From assembly GCF_003573695.1 (NCBI RefSeq), contig NC_039365.1, positions 81,107,082 to 81,171,081 on the forward strand: DNA of 64,000 nt. Reading direction: 5' to 3'. Shown piece by piece: positions 12,789 to 25,968 of the stretch. The first letter of the stretch is position 1. The number at the start of each line of letters is the position of its first letter. Both the position numbers and the translations under genes were made by a program. The notes beneath the pieces are model-generated. The model saw nothing but the letters and a program-made list of their open reading frames with translations, made no database searches and was not told the DNA's origin. The stretch comes from Papaver somniferum. Its lineage: Eukaryota; Streptophyta; Magnoliopsida; Ranunculales; Papaveraceae.

Positions 12789-15155
12789 TTCTCCCACCTT
12801 ATATATTTTCGTCCTCGAAAATCGAACCATCCTTCTAGTGTTCAAAACTCCCCACCTTATAGAATATTCATATTTCCTATCTAAGTGTAAACAATATAAA
12901 ACAAAGCACAAACCTATATGACTTTCTTAAACTAAAATTTGTGGCTCTAGGTTCAACCATACTAATTTTAGTAACTATCAAATGAGGAAGGCTAATTTTT
13001 CTTAAACTAATTTCTATTATAAGATATATGTCTCTAACTTCAAGGAAGAATCCTACGAATCTTTCTAAGCGAACTTACATTTATCGGTTTCCTAAATAAT
13101 TATACCAAGCTTCTATGATCAGTCATGTCTGAATGCAGTTGCTCTGTCAAGGTTGGCAAGCCCAACAATGCTTCCCTACGAACAGAGAAAACACAACCTT
13201 CACTATTCCCCAGTGTTGGATTAATTAAATGCTAACTTATTACGACTAACTAATCTCTAAATTCTATTGTAACTGATTTAACTTAAAATTTTTAGTTCAT
13301 AAATTATATAATAATTCACAGCATTTTAAACAATTTAATCATCAGAATTTATTTTATCTTATTCTTAATTATTGTTATTATCGTTATCGTTTATTTATTC
13401 TATCAATATACGTAATCCAAATTCGATTTTATGTCAATTTATAATCTCTAATATTTTAACTTCACTGTAATACCATATATAAATTTTCCAAATATAATAT
13501 ACTATAAATTTCTTACTATCCTAACTATTCGAATACTATTATCAATTCTGTTATTATTCTCATTCTTAAGTTGATAGTCCAGTTGGTACACTAATCCTTA
13601 ATCTTATGAATATAATTTTACATTCACGTAAGGATTGATATAACAAATTTTATTATTCATCTCGAATCCGTATACTATATCTTGTTAAAGACTGGCGTTG
13701 GTAATTTAATATGGTTTAAGTTTGAATCCTCATAAAATTATAATATATCTTAATAGTCTTTAAATTTTTGCTATTAATGTAAAGTATCTTATTCACATGA
13801 AAAATTATTCTCCTTTAAATCTAACTTGGTACTAAGCATTCAAATACTATAATTATCACTTCATGTGTATAATTTAGTGATTCAATGATCATTTATTGGA
13901 CTAAAGAAAATCCGGGTATAAGGTCATTAACAAGTTTAGTCTTTATTGTATGCATCATATGACCTCACGATCTTAATCCTACCTAAGAAGTCTTATATTA
14001 ACTATCTGGTTTAAACGTAAAACATATAATTCTTATTTATTATTAGTTAACTTTGCAAAACTTAACCGCAGATAAGCACTAGTAATTTTCCTTAGCTAGT
14101 TAATCCTAATCATTATTTTATCGCCATATATTTGTTAATGAGATTTTAATTTAAGTTATGCTCAACATAATACTAATTTAAATTCTAACAGTTAAATTTT
14201 ATCATACTACTTTCCGTTTAAAAAGATGATTGAATCTATTTACGAAGAAGGATCCTATCAATATACGAGTTTATTTTCTTGTAATTCTAGTATTACTAAA
14301 TATCTAAATATTATTACTATTAGTACTCCATGTGTATTTGTTTCATTTTAAATATAGCCTAAGATAATTTCGGTACAAGATTTTTCAAAAGTTGAGGGTT
14401 TTTATTTTGTATGTTATATCCTTACTTTCTTAAGCCTAACACCTAATAAGTATTATATTAATTATCTAGTTTAGACACAAAAGATATATCTCTAATTTAT
14501 AATTAGTTTAATTTACAAAGCTTAACCGTATACAAGCGTTATTAATTTTCATAATTATCTAATTATTATAAATTATTATTATTAGATAAAGAGTAATTAA
14601 TCAAAATTATTCAAAATTAAAATATGATACTAATCAAAATTATTATTTTATCATTATATGTCCTTATTGGAATTCTTAGTTAAATTAAATTTTATTAAAG
14701 TTATTATTACTTTTATTATCATTTGTAATTACTATTGTAATATTTTTGTTATTAACATTGATGGTCGAACTATGATTCTAACTACTTTTAGAAATATTAT
14801 TGAGTCCCATAAATATTATTAATATTTATGTAGTTATAGTTTGTTTACTCTTTATAAATCAACATGTTCAGTAAATTTCTGTGTGATTCTTTACGTGCTC
14901 ATACTTTTTCGATTAATTATTCTCAAGTTCTTATAGCTAAAATTATTGGTGTACCCTACAATTTTTACTTCATACAAATACAACCAAACAAACAAATCAA
15001 TCAATTAAATAAATCTCTTAATCATTGATAGCTTTAGTGATTAAGATTTATCTCACAAACCCAACCCAGTTCTAAACTAATCTAGTTCACTAACTAGCAC
15101 TGGCTATTCCTATGTTTCCCATATAAGATCTAATAGTGAGCTCTGATACCAACAC
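12789..15155 (-). other. E2 internal region 2, non-coding
   Basis: This is a second, nearly identical copy of the E2 interior, with purine tract at 12789-12803 and primer site at 15140-15152. No coding sequence is seen. Its near-identity to the first copy suggests that the tandem duplication is younger than the E2 insertion. Confidence 0.8.
15140..15152 (-). promoter_or_regulatory. E2 primer-binding site, internal 2
   Basis: The - strand reads TTGGTATCAGAGC, three bases inside the right-hand LTR3 boundary at 15156. LTR3 is therefore the true 5' LTR of the element. Confidence 0.85.
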
Positions 15156-17718
15156 TGTAGCGCCTCCAAAGCTAGCAGATGACTAATTTTAGAGATTCAC
15201 TAAATAAAGAGGCACGACGTATCTAAAACAAATACTTAAGCATTCAATTAAGAAATCTGCTATAAAAACTTAACCAAAACTAGCCCCGCTCAGAAATATA
15301 TATATATACAAGAACTTCTCTCAAATGATACATATACAATAGTCGTTTGGTTTACAAATATAATATACAACATAATAAACATATTCGAAGTTAACCATCT
15401 AACGAGCTTAACGCTTGAAGCTTTCGCTGCTCAACTCTGATCTGTCTCTGAAACTGAAAATGGGAATGGGTGATCACATCATCCCTAAAAGGGGTGCCCC
15501 GTAGGAATAACATTTAACTTTTATTTGAAAACAATTCATGTTTTCCCTAAATGCTAAAGCGCAACCAATTTCACATAGGTAAACGATCATGTATATGGAA
15601 CTAACTCCTTCCAAACAATATATAATACTGGTGACTCGTCCCGCACCTAGATAGCTATATGGTGACTCGTCCCACACCTAATGATTGCATAAAAGCTCGA
15701 ATTCATGTAGATATAAATGAAGGAGCAGTATCCTATATACCACAGATGGAAATTCTCATTTCCAAACAATCAAATGGAAATTCTTATTTTCCAAACAATT
15801 CATAAAGACAAACAAAGCATTACAATTCCTTTCCAAGCAATGGAAAGATTAAAAGAAATAACAAAATTTTCGTAAATCAAAGTTAAACAATGCAGGGAAA
15901 GCACAATCAGACAATGCATGAATTTGTTAAACATAAACTTTGGTAAAAGAAAACAACAATAATCACAAAAGAGTTAAAAGTATTCCCACCTCTTTTGATG
16001 ACAAGCCACGCCTACCTCGAGATTCACGATCCACTGGTTCATCCTTTGAATCGATCGTTGTTAATATACTAACTGTTAATCATACAAGCACTCTAAGAAT
16101 CTATCCAAATGGCTCATACAAGAATCATATAGTTCTATCTAACAGTTCTAGGATCATTTACGATTCTACACCTTTTCATTATCTATCTTTAACACATCTA
16201 AGGTTTACTAATTCAATTAGGTTGATCCTATAGTACATTAACTAAGTCTTATGACTATCTACAACTTGTAGAAGGAACTAAAGAGACCATAAGGGTCCAG
16301 TACATCAAAATAAGAAAACTAAACCTAAGCCCAGGTCCATTAATCTAGCCCATTAATCTATGGTATGATCCATCTAGTCAACTGACGGTCCCTAACGGTC
16401 AATTTAACAGTCAACGAGTCTTTAACAGTCAACGTCTAAGGTCAAGCAAATAGTCAAAGAAGTCAAAGTATAACTATTCTGGTCAAATGAGTCAAGAATG
16501 GGTTAACTCAGTCACTAAGACTGATTCAAGTGAGTCAGCTGAACTGACTGGGATGTCTAACAGGCAACAATCCTATTTCAGACAAACTTCAACTCTAATC
16601 TTATATTCTCAACTTCTTGTTTAACAATTCAACTTCAATTCAAATACAAAACAATAATGAATTTCATTTACAAACAACTTTGGTTACCTGCAATATGCAG
16701 TTCCAAGCTTTTCACAGCCAACAATATCTAAAACCCTAATCAACCATCTAATTTCTCTTCATTCAGTTTCACTACATTCTAATACAAACCTGTGTAACCA
16801 AACTCATATCAACTCTCACAGCATCAACACATTCTCTTGCACTGTCATACCATTCCAGTTCCATCTATTTACATTGAACATCAACAGTTCATTCATATTC
16901 TTCCTCTGTAGAAACCAAAACATCTCCCCAACTGTAACTACTCAACTCTGCAATTCAACTCCCTTAACATCTCCAAGGCCCTGTACATACCAAACCAACA
17001 TCACCTGCAACTCCATCTTAGCACCAACAACACCTCTACTTCACATTCTTGAATTTCCAGTTCTCTTACTTGCAATTCAACATACTCCAAAGTATAAACT
17101 TCAACACCACTACATATTCATTAACATCCACAACATCACTACAATTCTTCCACTAACAGTTCTCTGGCATCCTCATTATCATTAACTCCACCAGCAAAAA
17201 TTGACTCTGTTGCTCCACCAGAATCACGACTAACACCACCATCCAAACACATACTCTCATTACTTCTTAGCCCTGAGATTTCAAATCCATCCAACAAATT
17301 AACACTAACACCTGCAGCTCAGACTTGTAACAACTTAACCAATCTTAGTACTACAAATCTTCAAATCTATAACATCATGTCCACATAGCCAACCCATATA
17401 TTCACATATCATTTCTAACAATAATTCATACTCAACAATCCCTTCACTATCAATAACACTTCCAACTACAGTCACAATTTCATTGTTCAACCACCTCAAC
17501 CTCAGATTCATGCACAAACATACAAACTCAACAATCATTAACAAATCAACTTCAAACAGTGAAATTAAGCAACAGAGAGACTTACCCAAACATTGGCATC
17601 CTCTGAATTGTTAAATCACCAAACCAAATCTGCGGAAACCTTAAATTCTCAATTCTTTATCCAATCAATTCCAGAACTTCAATTAAACAACAACCCTCTT
17701 AAACTTTCTCAAAGAACA
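15156..17718 (-). repeat. E2 LTR3 (the 5' LTR), left part
   Basis: It starts TGTAGCGCC and is nearly identical to LTR2 over 9311 to about 11700. E3 interrupts it at 17718, with duplication gaaca at 17714-17718. The LTR resumes at 28760. Confidence 0.85.
17714..17718. repeat. Target-site duplication gaaca of E3, left copy
   Basis: The bases gaaca are found here and at 28755-28759, either side of the TG...CA ends of E3. The uninterrupted LTR2 has one gaaca at the same place (11870-11874), which confirms the empty site. Confidence 0.9.
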
Positions 17719-19385
17719 TGATGTGATTTTAAATTGAGTTGTAGTAAAAAGTTCGTTGAGACTTGTGAAAGCAAAAGATTTTAGATTTAATGAAATTTAA
17801 AAACAAACAAAACTTAATTCAAGATTATTAGGAATAACCAAGACACTGATTCCACTATCACAAATGAATAAATTATGGCAAATAATCCAAAAATCTAATT
17901 ATCTTTTAAGTCCCTTATTTCTTAATTCAAAAATAATCAAACATATTTTCAAATATTAATTGTATTCCCCAAGCATAGACTATCAATTGATTAAACAAAG
18001 TATAATCTATCAAATTGAATCACAAGTAATTAAGAAAATTATGTAAACATTTAAAAACTCTGCAAAAGCAGTGATTGAGTGCATTATATTTAAAAATTAG
18101 AGAAAATGAAATAGTTACCCATTATTCATGTGTAAATAGCTTCATCCATTGCCTTGTTTAAGCGAGAATTTAACCTCTCATCATGTTGGAAACACACTCA
18201 GAGTTCGATTTCATTGCTCAAAAATGGTTTACAAATGATAAAAAGGGAGAAATAATTCAAAACCGGGTTTGTAACAATTATATTTGTTACAAACCAAAGA
18301 ACGATACAGAGGATGTGTCACTGTTACTGTAGCTCTAAGACTGTCACTGAACAGTCGCAAATACTATAGCAAAATAAGAGTGCTTCTTGAGGTCTTATGT
18401 TCTTCGTGTTCTTCAATGGCAGCAGCAGGTTTCTCTGGTAATCGTATTTCGCCTCTGTGATGTTCCAAATCCTTCCCAAACTCTATGTCCCCCTTGTACG
18501 ACCACCGAACACTCTTTATATACTCTACATGGCCTAAAAATCGCTGTAATAACTCCATATAATCTTCATTAACTCCGTTTATTCTCTTCTTCTTGTCACA
18601 GGAATGATTTCCTTTTCCAGCTCCTACACACGTCTTCATGTAATCTGTACACTCCCAACAGCATCATACACGCTCCATAAGAGTTTTAGCGCGCTAAAAA
18701 TACACACAAACCTTCTCAAAATATCACAGAAGTTTTCCGAGAATGTGCTTGCCCTGTTAGTCGAGATTACATGAAATATTCCCCTCTGATCGAATTCAAA
18801 GCACTTATCAATCTTGTTGTGATGTAACAGGTTGGTATATATCCAAATTAAGAGAAAAATCCAATGGAATCTCGTCTGAATCAGTGCAAGAAGAAATCGC
18901 AGGTGACTTGGTTAACTCTCCCTGTTTCATTTCGAATGGAATATCCAGCCAAATATGATCCAACTAAACACCCTTATCATCCCTGTCTAGCCCATTGGAA
19001 CATACCCAATCAATATCAGCTCTTTAGTCTCCCTAAAACTCCTTCAAAATCGCAACCCTAAGCTGCCAGTTTTGACTTCCATTTTCCCGCCAATTTTCAG
19101 ATTTCAAATGTTGAAGATGAGTGCCCCTTATCCGAGACCTGGGGTGCGAATAGCAGGTGGCGCCCTGGGATTCCCCTTAGTAACTGGGTGCCCCTTATCC
19201 AATCTGAGAGTTCGCATAGCAAATATCCTCCTGTGGGTGTTCCACATAATTTTTCGAGCCGATTTTTCCAAAAATGTTTATTGGCCAAAAATATCTACAC
19301 ACACATAAACACCATAATTAATACAAAAATCGAGCACTAACAATACACACATTGAGGACAATTCAGACACAAAATGTGTCTATCA
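17719..19385 (-). repeat. E3 3' LTR
   Basis: The + strand ends are TGATGTGATT...GTCTATCA. It pairs with 27084-28754. Both LTRs contain a sense-strand ORF of about 91-92 codons (18364-18639 here). The two versions differ by many amino-acid changes, so I do not call it a gene. Confidence 0.9.
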
Positions 19386-19400
19386 AATACCCCCAAACTT
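19386..19400 (-). promoter_or_regulatory. E3 polypurine tract
   Basis: The - strand reads AAGTTTGGGGGTATT directly before the 3' LTR start TGATAGAC, the expected plus-strand primer. Confidence 0.8.
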
Positions 19401-20505
19401 ATTATTTGCTAGTCCTCGAGCAAAACTAATATAGAAAATAAAATCCTAACTCATTAGGTGGACCTAGTGACCGAGTTAATCTATGGAGGGTTTACCAGAG
19501 GTGTACCCACAAAACCTTTACTCCAGACCCTAGCTATCTACGCAGGACCTTGAAAGGCACTTTAAAATCTCCTTGGTTGGCATACAATCATTGACTATAG
19601 GAGGAAGTACCCTGATGCGAAATTCCAATTGATGTACACGAGTTTGCACTCAGCATACTAAAATTCAAATATAAGTGACAGAGCTCTACTCAGATAGTTT
19701 CTGGACATCATAACCGGAGTCAACCAATCACATGAAAAGATCAAGAAGATGGATAAAGAGAAAAAATAGATGGTTTAAAGTGAGCGGTGTTTCCCATATA
19801 TGTCTGAAGGCCACTACTAGGATGAACCTATCCTAATGGACTGAGATACCGGTCTGACTAATATCAACACAACTGGCATATACAAGGGGACCAGTGGTCG
19901 ATAAACCTAACTCTAGGTCAACACAACTGGCATATACAAGGGCACCAGTGGTCGACTTTATTGAATTTATTCCGTTTGGTCTGATGGTCTGGTCTCAATT
20001 TTTTTTTTGTATCTCAATCACTCTATTCACCTAGCAATGGTAACAACTTAAATCGTGTGCCCCACCAAATCACTTAAGAAATAAAAACAGAAGGGATTAG
20101 GATTCAACGAGATATGGCAAAACTACCATGTTCTTTTTTAAATTCTAACACCTGAGTTCTGTGATTTTATGAAAAGACTCTTTAGATGTTTCCATCTAAT
20201 CAGATTGGTTCCTCAACTCCTACAACCAAGATGTTCCCATCCACTTAGATTGGTTAGTGCCAACCTTAATAAGCATAAATTTCTAGGCTCTGGAGTTTAT
20301 TTATTGCAACTAAAAGCTAACAAAAAAATTTTTCCCCACCCCCAAACTTAAATCTAACATTGTCCTCAATGTTTCTAATGAAAGAGCAATACCAAAAAGT
20401 AAAGTAACATGAGGAATCAGTAAAGAGAGAAGTCGGAAAGATAGTACTTGGGTGAAGAGAGAAATCAAAAACTAATATACAACATACAATCGCCTCGATG
20501 GTCGA
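19401..20505. other. E3 region between integrase and 3' LTR, no env-like ORF
   Basis: About 1.1 kb of untranslated sequence. Many Athila relatives carry an env-like ORF here, but only a chance 60-codon + strand frame is present. There is a direct repeat with ATCAACACAACTGGCATATA at about 19860-19895 and its near copy at 19917-19950. Confidence 0.7.
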
Positions 20506-21822
20506 TCAAGAGTAAACAGGGTCCTCCAGAGGGACCTCCTCAACATCACCTGTAGGAAAGGGCTCTAAAAAGGGTTTCAATCTGACCGTTAAACTTCGAA
20601 GAACTACTACCATCCGGTGTCTCGATCTCAACAGCTCCATGAGGAAAGACAATGCGAACAATAAAAGGACCCGTCCACCGAGAACGTAACTTCCCAGGGA
20701 AAAGATGCAAGCGGGTATCATACAGAAGAACTTTTTTGACCTGGAGAAAATGACTTCCTTAAAATATTTCTATCATGCACAAGTTTCATTTTGTTCTTAT
20801 ATTCCTTCGCATTATCGTAAGCATTTATACGAATCTCTTCCAACTCATTGAGCTGAGGTTTCCTATGGGCTCCTGCCTTGTCAAGTGAAAAATTTAGCTT
20901 CTTAACAACCCAATAAGCTCTATGTTCTAACTCAACAGGTAAATGACATGCCTTTCCATACACAAGTCGATAAGGTGACATTCCAATGGGGGTCTTAAAC
21001 GCAGTTCGGTAAGCCCATAAGGCATCAGTAAGCCTAGACGACCAGTCTTTCCGATTAGGATAAACTGTTTTCTCTAATATACGTTTTATCTCCCTATTGG
21101 AAACCTCTACTTGACCACTAGTCTGTGGATGATACGGGGTAGCTACCTTATGTGTAATACCATATTTCTTCATCAAAAGCCTAAAAGGTCCATTACAAAA
21201 GTGCGACCCTCCATCACTAATTATAGCTCGCGGTGTACCAAAACGTGTAAGTATATTATTTTCAAGAACTCAATCACAACCCTATGGTCATTGGTTTACA
21301 CGCAACCGCCTCAATCCACTTAGAGACATAGTCTACAGCGACAAGGATGTATAAGTTACCAAAAGAATTAGGAAACGGACCCATAAAGTCAATACCCCAC
21401 ACATCAAAGACCTCAACAACTAAAATAGGGTTCAAGGGCATCATGTTCCTACGGGAAATGGTTCCTAATTTCTGGCAACGCTCACAAGTAACACAGTAAC
21501 TATGGGAGTCTTTAAACAACGAAGGCCAATAGAATCCACACTGCAATATCTTAGCAGCAGTCTTCTTAGCACTAAAGTGACCCCCACAAGCATGATCATG
21601 ACAAAAGGAAATAATACTGGACTGGTCACTCTCAGGTATACATCTCCTAATAATCTGGGGACAATACTTAAACAAATAAGGATCATCCCAAAAGAAGTGC
21701 TTCACCTCGGCTAAAAACCTAGAACGATCTTGTTTACCCCAATGTTGGGGCATTCGACCAGTAACAAGATAATTCACTATATTCGCATACCAAGGTTTGG
21801 GTAACAAAGAACAGTTGTTCAT
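20506..21822 (-). pseudogene. E3 integrase, frameshifted
   Basis: On - strand the N-terminal zinc-binding segment is seen ([10 protein letters not shown] near 21605-21575, then CERCQKLG near 21490-21465). The catalytic core starts with [11 protein letters not shown] near 21390 and KWIEAV near 21310. After a frameshift at about 21275 the core continues, with the glutamate region [14 protein letters not shown] near 21125. A second frameshift at about 20720 leads into the C-terminal part with LHLFPGKLRSRW and VRLKPF, ending at 20506. The family role is insertion of the cDNA into host DNA. The breaks make this copy inactive. Confidence 0.85.
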
Positions 21823-21829
21823 CAGGAAA

Positions 21830-23447
21830 ACTATCCCTAAGGAGAATCATTAAGGGTATCCACAAAGCCTAGACAAGTGGTCTGCTACTACATTTTCTGC
21901 ACCTTTTTATCTCTAATGTCTAAGAAAATTCTGCAACAATAGGATCCATCTAATCAATCTAGGTTTAGTATCCTTTTGGAAAAAGATACTTCAAAGCAGC
22001 ATGATCAGTAATATTAGACCTTAGAACCTAAGAGTAGGATCTAAACTTGTCTAAGGCAAACACAATAGCTAATAGTTCCTTCTCCGTAGTGGTATAGTTC
22101 AACTGGGCATCATTCAGAGTTTTGCTAGCATAGTAAATCACATGAAGTAATTTTTTCTCGCTGACCTAGCACAACACCAATAGCATAATCTGAAGCATCA
22201 CACATGATCTCAAAGGGTAGGTTCCAGTTGGGTGCCTGGACTATGGGGGCGGTAGTGAGTAAATTCTTAAGCTTCTCAAAAGCCTCTAAACAAGCATCAT
22301 CAAAGACAAACTTAACGTCTTTTGCAAGCAAATTGCAAAGAGGTCTAGAAATCAAGCTAAAATCCTTAATGAATCGACGATAAAACCTGCATGCCCTAAG
22401 AATGACCTAATATCTCTTACGGTTTTTGGGACCTGTAAAGTTTTAATAAGGTCAACTTTGGCTCTATCTACCTCTATACCCTTCGAAGATACGATATGCC
22501 CTAGAACAATTCCTGAACGAACCATGAAGTGACATTTCTCCCAATTAAGCACTAAATTCTTTTTACACCTAGTCAAAACTAATGACAAATGATGCAAGCA
22601 CTCATCGAAAGACGAACCAAACACTGAAAAATCATCCATAAAGACCTCTAAGAACCGTTCTACCATGTCAGAAAATATGCTCACATACAACGCTGAAAGG
22701 TCGCAGGGGCATTACATAGCCCGAAAGGCATGCGTCTATACGCAAAGGTACCAAAGGGACAGGTAAAAGTGGTTTTCTCTTGGTCTTCTGGGGCTATGAC
22801 AACCTGATTATAACCGCAGTATCCATCTAAAAAGCAATAATGGCTACGTCCAGCTAATCTCTCTAGCATTTGGTCGATGAAGGGAAGGGGAAAGTGGTCC
22901 TTCCTAGTGACCTTGTTCAATTTCCTATAGTCAATACAGACACGCCAACCCGTGGTCACCCGGGTTGGGATTAACTCATTGTTATCATTCTGGACTACAG
23001 TAATACCGGATTTCTTGGGAACAACCTGAACGGGGCTGACCCACTTACTGTCTGAAATGGGGTAGATAATGCCTGCATCTAACACTTAAGAACCTCGGTT
23101 CGAACTACTTCTTTCATATTAGGGTTCAGTCGACGTTGCATCTCCCTAGAAGGTTTGGTGTCACTCTCTAAATAGATATGATGCATACAATCAGTAGGAC
23201 TTATACCCTTAATGTCTGCTATGGTCCACCCTAAAGCTTCCTTGTTATTCTGAAGGACGGTCACTAGCCTACTTTCCTGATCACTATCCAAGTCGGATGC
23301 TATAATCACAGGTAAAGTTTCAGATGGGCCTAAAAACACATACTTCAGGGAATCTGGTAATGGTTTAAGGTCCAACTTAGGAGGCTTTTCTAACGAAGGA
23401 ACTAGGGTTAGAAACGGGTAGAGGTTCGAACTTAGGTTTCCAGCCAT
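21830..23447 (-). pseudogene. E3 reverse transcriptase and RNase H, frameshifted
   Basis: On - strand the frame covers the linker (DIKGISPTDCMHHIYLE near 23200) and the reverse transcriptase start (VPKKSG near 23020; CIDYRKLNKVTRKDHFPLPF near 22940-22885). It continues with the FGTFAYRRMPFGLCNAPATF block near 22760-22695 and the FMDDFSVFGSSFD catalytic box near 22645-22605. RNase H follows at about 22360-21890, with FEIMCDASDYAIGVVLGQ near 22215 and YYASKTLNDAQLNY in another frame near 22125. The pieces lie in different frames, joined at about 23085, 22685, 22355 and 22140, so no continuous polyprotein can be made. Confidence 0.85.
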
Positions 23448-24330
23448 TACTAGTGTCTATCAAAGGGGTTGAATCTAACAAAGCATTCACCTCATTAATC
23501 ACATCGTCATCATCAAAATCAATCCCAAAGTGGGCTAGGCATTTCTCTAATGGATCTTCTAACAAAGTGTTTGGTAATGACTCCTCGACTAATGTTCCTA
23601 TCATGTTCACCTCTTCTATGTTCGAGTCATCTAGTTCAGAGGGTAGCTTACTAATATTAAAAATGTTCAGCTCAATAGTCATATTACCAAAAGACAAATT
23701 CATAATACCATTTCGACAGTTAATGATCGCATTGGATGTAGCTAAAAACGGGCGACCTAAAATCACTGGTATTTGGTTCTCTGGGTCAGGGACAGGTTGG
23801 GTATCTAGGATAACAAAATCCACTGGATAAATAAACTTGTCGACCTCAATAAGAACGTCCTCGATCACACCACGAGGAATTTTAACGGACCTATCAGCTA
23901 ACTGAAGTGTCATCTGGGTAGGTTTCATCTCACCAAGTCCTAGCTTAAGGTACACATGGTATGGAGTAAGTTCACACTGGCTCCTAAGTCAAGCAAAGCT
24001 TTCTCGACACGGTATTTACCTATTGTGCAAGAAATAGTAGGGGACCCTGGGTCTTTATACTTAGGAGTAGTGGTATTCTGAATAATAGAACTCACATGAC
24101 TAGCTAGGAAGGCTTTCTTCTGGACACTAAGTTTTCGCTTTCGCGTACACATATCCTTAAGAAACTTGGCATAAGCGGGAATCTGCTTAATCGCATCTAA
24201 CAATGGGAGGTTGATAGTAACCTGCTTAAAAACCTCCAATATATCATTAAAGTTGGACTCCCTCTTAGTTGGAACTAGCAGCTGGGGGAACGGGGCTCTG
24301 GGAACAAAGCCGGGCTCAGCAGGACCCTCA
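23377..24330 (-). pseudogene. E3 protease region, frameshifted
   Basis: On - strand the protease motif appears near 23995 as LLDLGASVNLL. The usual D-T/S-G triad is D-L-G here, so the catalytic motif is altered. After a frameshift at about 23950 the domain continues with MTLQLADRSVKIPRGVIEDV and then the flap and C-terminal block PVILGRPFLATSNAIIN near 23765-23715. An acidic spacer (FDDDDVINEVNALLD near 23515) leads toward reverse transcriptase. The order and spacing fit Athila pol. Confidence 0.8.
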
Positions 24331-25968
24331 TTGGTCTCTTTGGAGACTCTATCAGTCTCCTCATTTTCTGGCTCAGAAGGGTGAACTACAACATGTTCAC
24401 TATCAGGCATGGCAACCTTATTGTCAACTTTCTTTCCACTCCTAAGGGTTGTTATAGAATTCACATGATTGTACGATTTCTCTCCTTTAGGGTTAGGATC
24501 AGTTTGACTAGGGAACCTTCCATCTTCTCTTTCACTAAGAAACTTAGCTATTTGGCCGACTTGAAGTTCTAAGTTAGCAAGAGACTGGGAATTATTCTTA
24601 AAATTTCCTGGTTTCTTCTTGAAAACCATAGTGGTTCTTTGATAACATCTCATGGTTCTTTGCTAACATAGTAAGGGTTTCTTCTAAGGTGGAGATATTT
24701 TTCTCATTCTGAAAGTGGGGTTGACCTGAAGAGTTCTTAGCATAACCAAAATCTGGGGGAGGCTGAGAATTACTAGATTGTCCTTGATTCTGACCCTTAG
24801 ACCAAGAAAAATTAGGATGGTTTCTCCAACCAGGACTGTAAGTCTCTGAGTATGGGTCAAACTTTTGACGGTTCTCAAACCTAGCATTGTTATAGAAATC
24901 ATGGGCTTTCTCTTCACTAACCTGATCTTCCCAAAACGAGTTATTGGGTTCTACTCCACAACTATACACTTGAGAGGCTCTAAACCTATCATCGGGTTCA
25001 ACAAGATACCTATGTTTATGATGATTCAATTCCAAAGCTTCTAACCTTCTAGACAAAGCAGCAAACTTAGCATCTGACCCGAAGCTTGTATCTTCCACAT
25101 TGGTGCTACTTCTATTAACCAAGAGTCTTTTGGGGGGTTCAACACAAGACTCCCACTGTTGGTATTTTTCAGCAACGACTCCTAAGAAGGTAAAAGCATC
25201 ATCAACACTTTTACTAGTGAACTCACCAGCGCACATAGACTCGACCATGGCTTTGGTTGAATAGTCTAAACCATCATAAATAATCTCTACGAGTTTCATC
25301 TTATCAAATCCATGGTGAGGAAACTGGGATAGGAGATCATTTAATCTCTCTAAAAACCTATAAAGAGACTCTCCCTCTTGTTGCACACTAGCACTAATTT
25401 TCTGCCTAACAGACGCAATTTTATGCTTAGGGTAGAATTTCATATAGAAAGCAGCAATAAGTTCCTGCCATGTTTCAATGGATTCAGATGGTAGGTTGTT
25501 CAGCCAGGTCTTGGATTTATCTCTTAAGGAAAAGGGAAACATCTTAAGTTTCAAGATTTCATCAGTAAGGTCTTTTATTCTAATTGTCCCACAAATTTCC
25601 TCAAAGTCCCTAATATGAAAATAAGGGTTCTCATCATCTTTCCCTAAGAATATAGGGATCATCTGAAGAATATTAGGTTTTATCTCGAAATTAGCCGTAG
25701 TGGCTGGCAATTTAATGCAAGAAGCTCGGGTGGACCTAGTTGGGAACATGTAATATTTAAAAGTTTCCATCACTGGCACAACTGAAGTACTAGAGGTATT
25801 TTCCTCACGAAGAGACAGATTCTCAAAACTGAAGTTTCCAAAAACAGGACTCTCAATAGAAGAGTCTTCGAGCTCCCCGCTTCTACAAGAAGAACTACTA
25901 GGTTTTTCACTGATCAATCGACCTAGATTATCTCTTTTCCAAGCCCGTTTTCTAATGACCTCGGGCAT
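24331..25968 (-). pseudogene. E3 gag (capsid-like protein), frameshifted near its end
   Basis: The - strand frame 25968-24598 reads 456 codons from an ATG. It starts MPEVIRKRAWKR and carries the plant retrotransposon gag region at residues about 90-240, including PYFHIRDFEEIC, LRDKSKTWLNNLPS and SWxE-type WQELIAAFYMKFYP. The later part is rich in Q, N, S and P. A frameshift near 24600 moves the C-terminal part (LANLELQVGQIAKFLSER) to another frame. The product would form the cytoplasmic particle. No CCHC knuckle is seen. This is the longest ORF in the window. Confidence 0.85.

Noticed and set aside
18364..18639. LTR ORF of 91 codons in E3 (copy at 27729-28007)
   Set aside because: The two LTR copies were identical at insertion, so sharing proves nothing. 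They now differ by many amino-acid replacements, and no domain is recognised.
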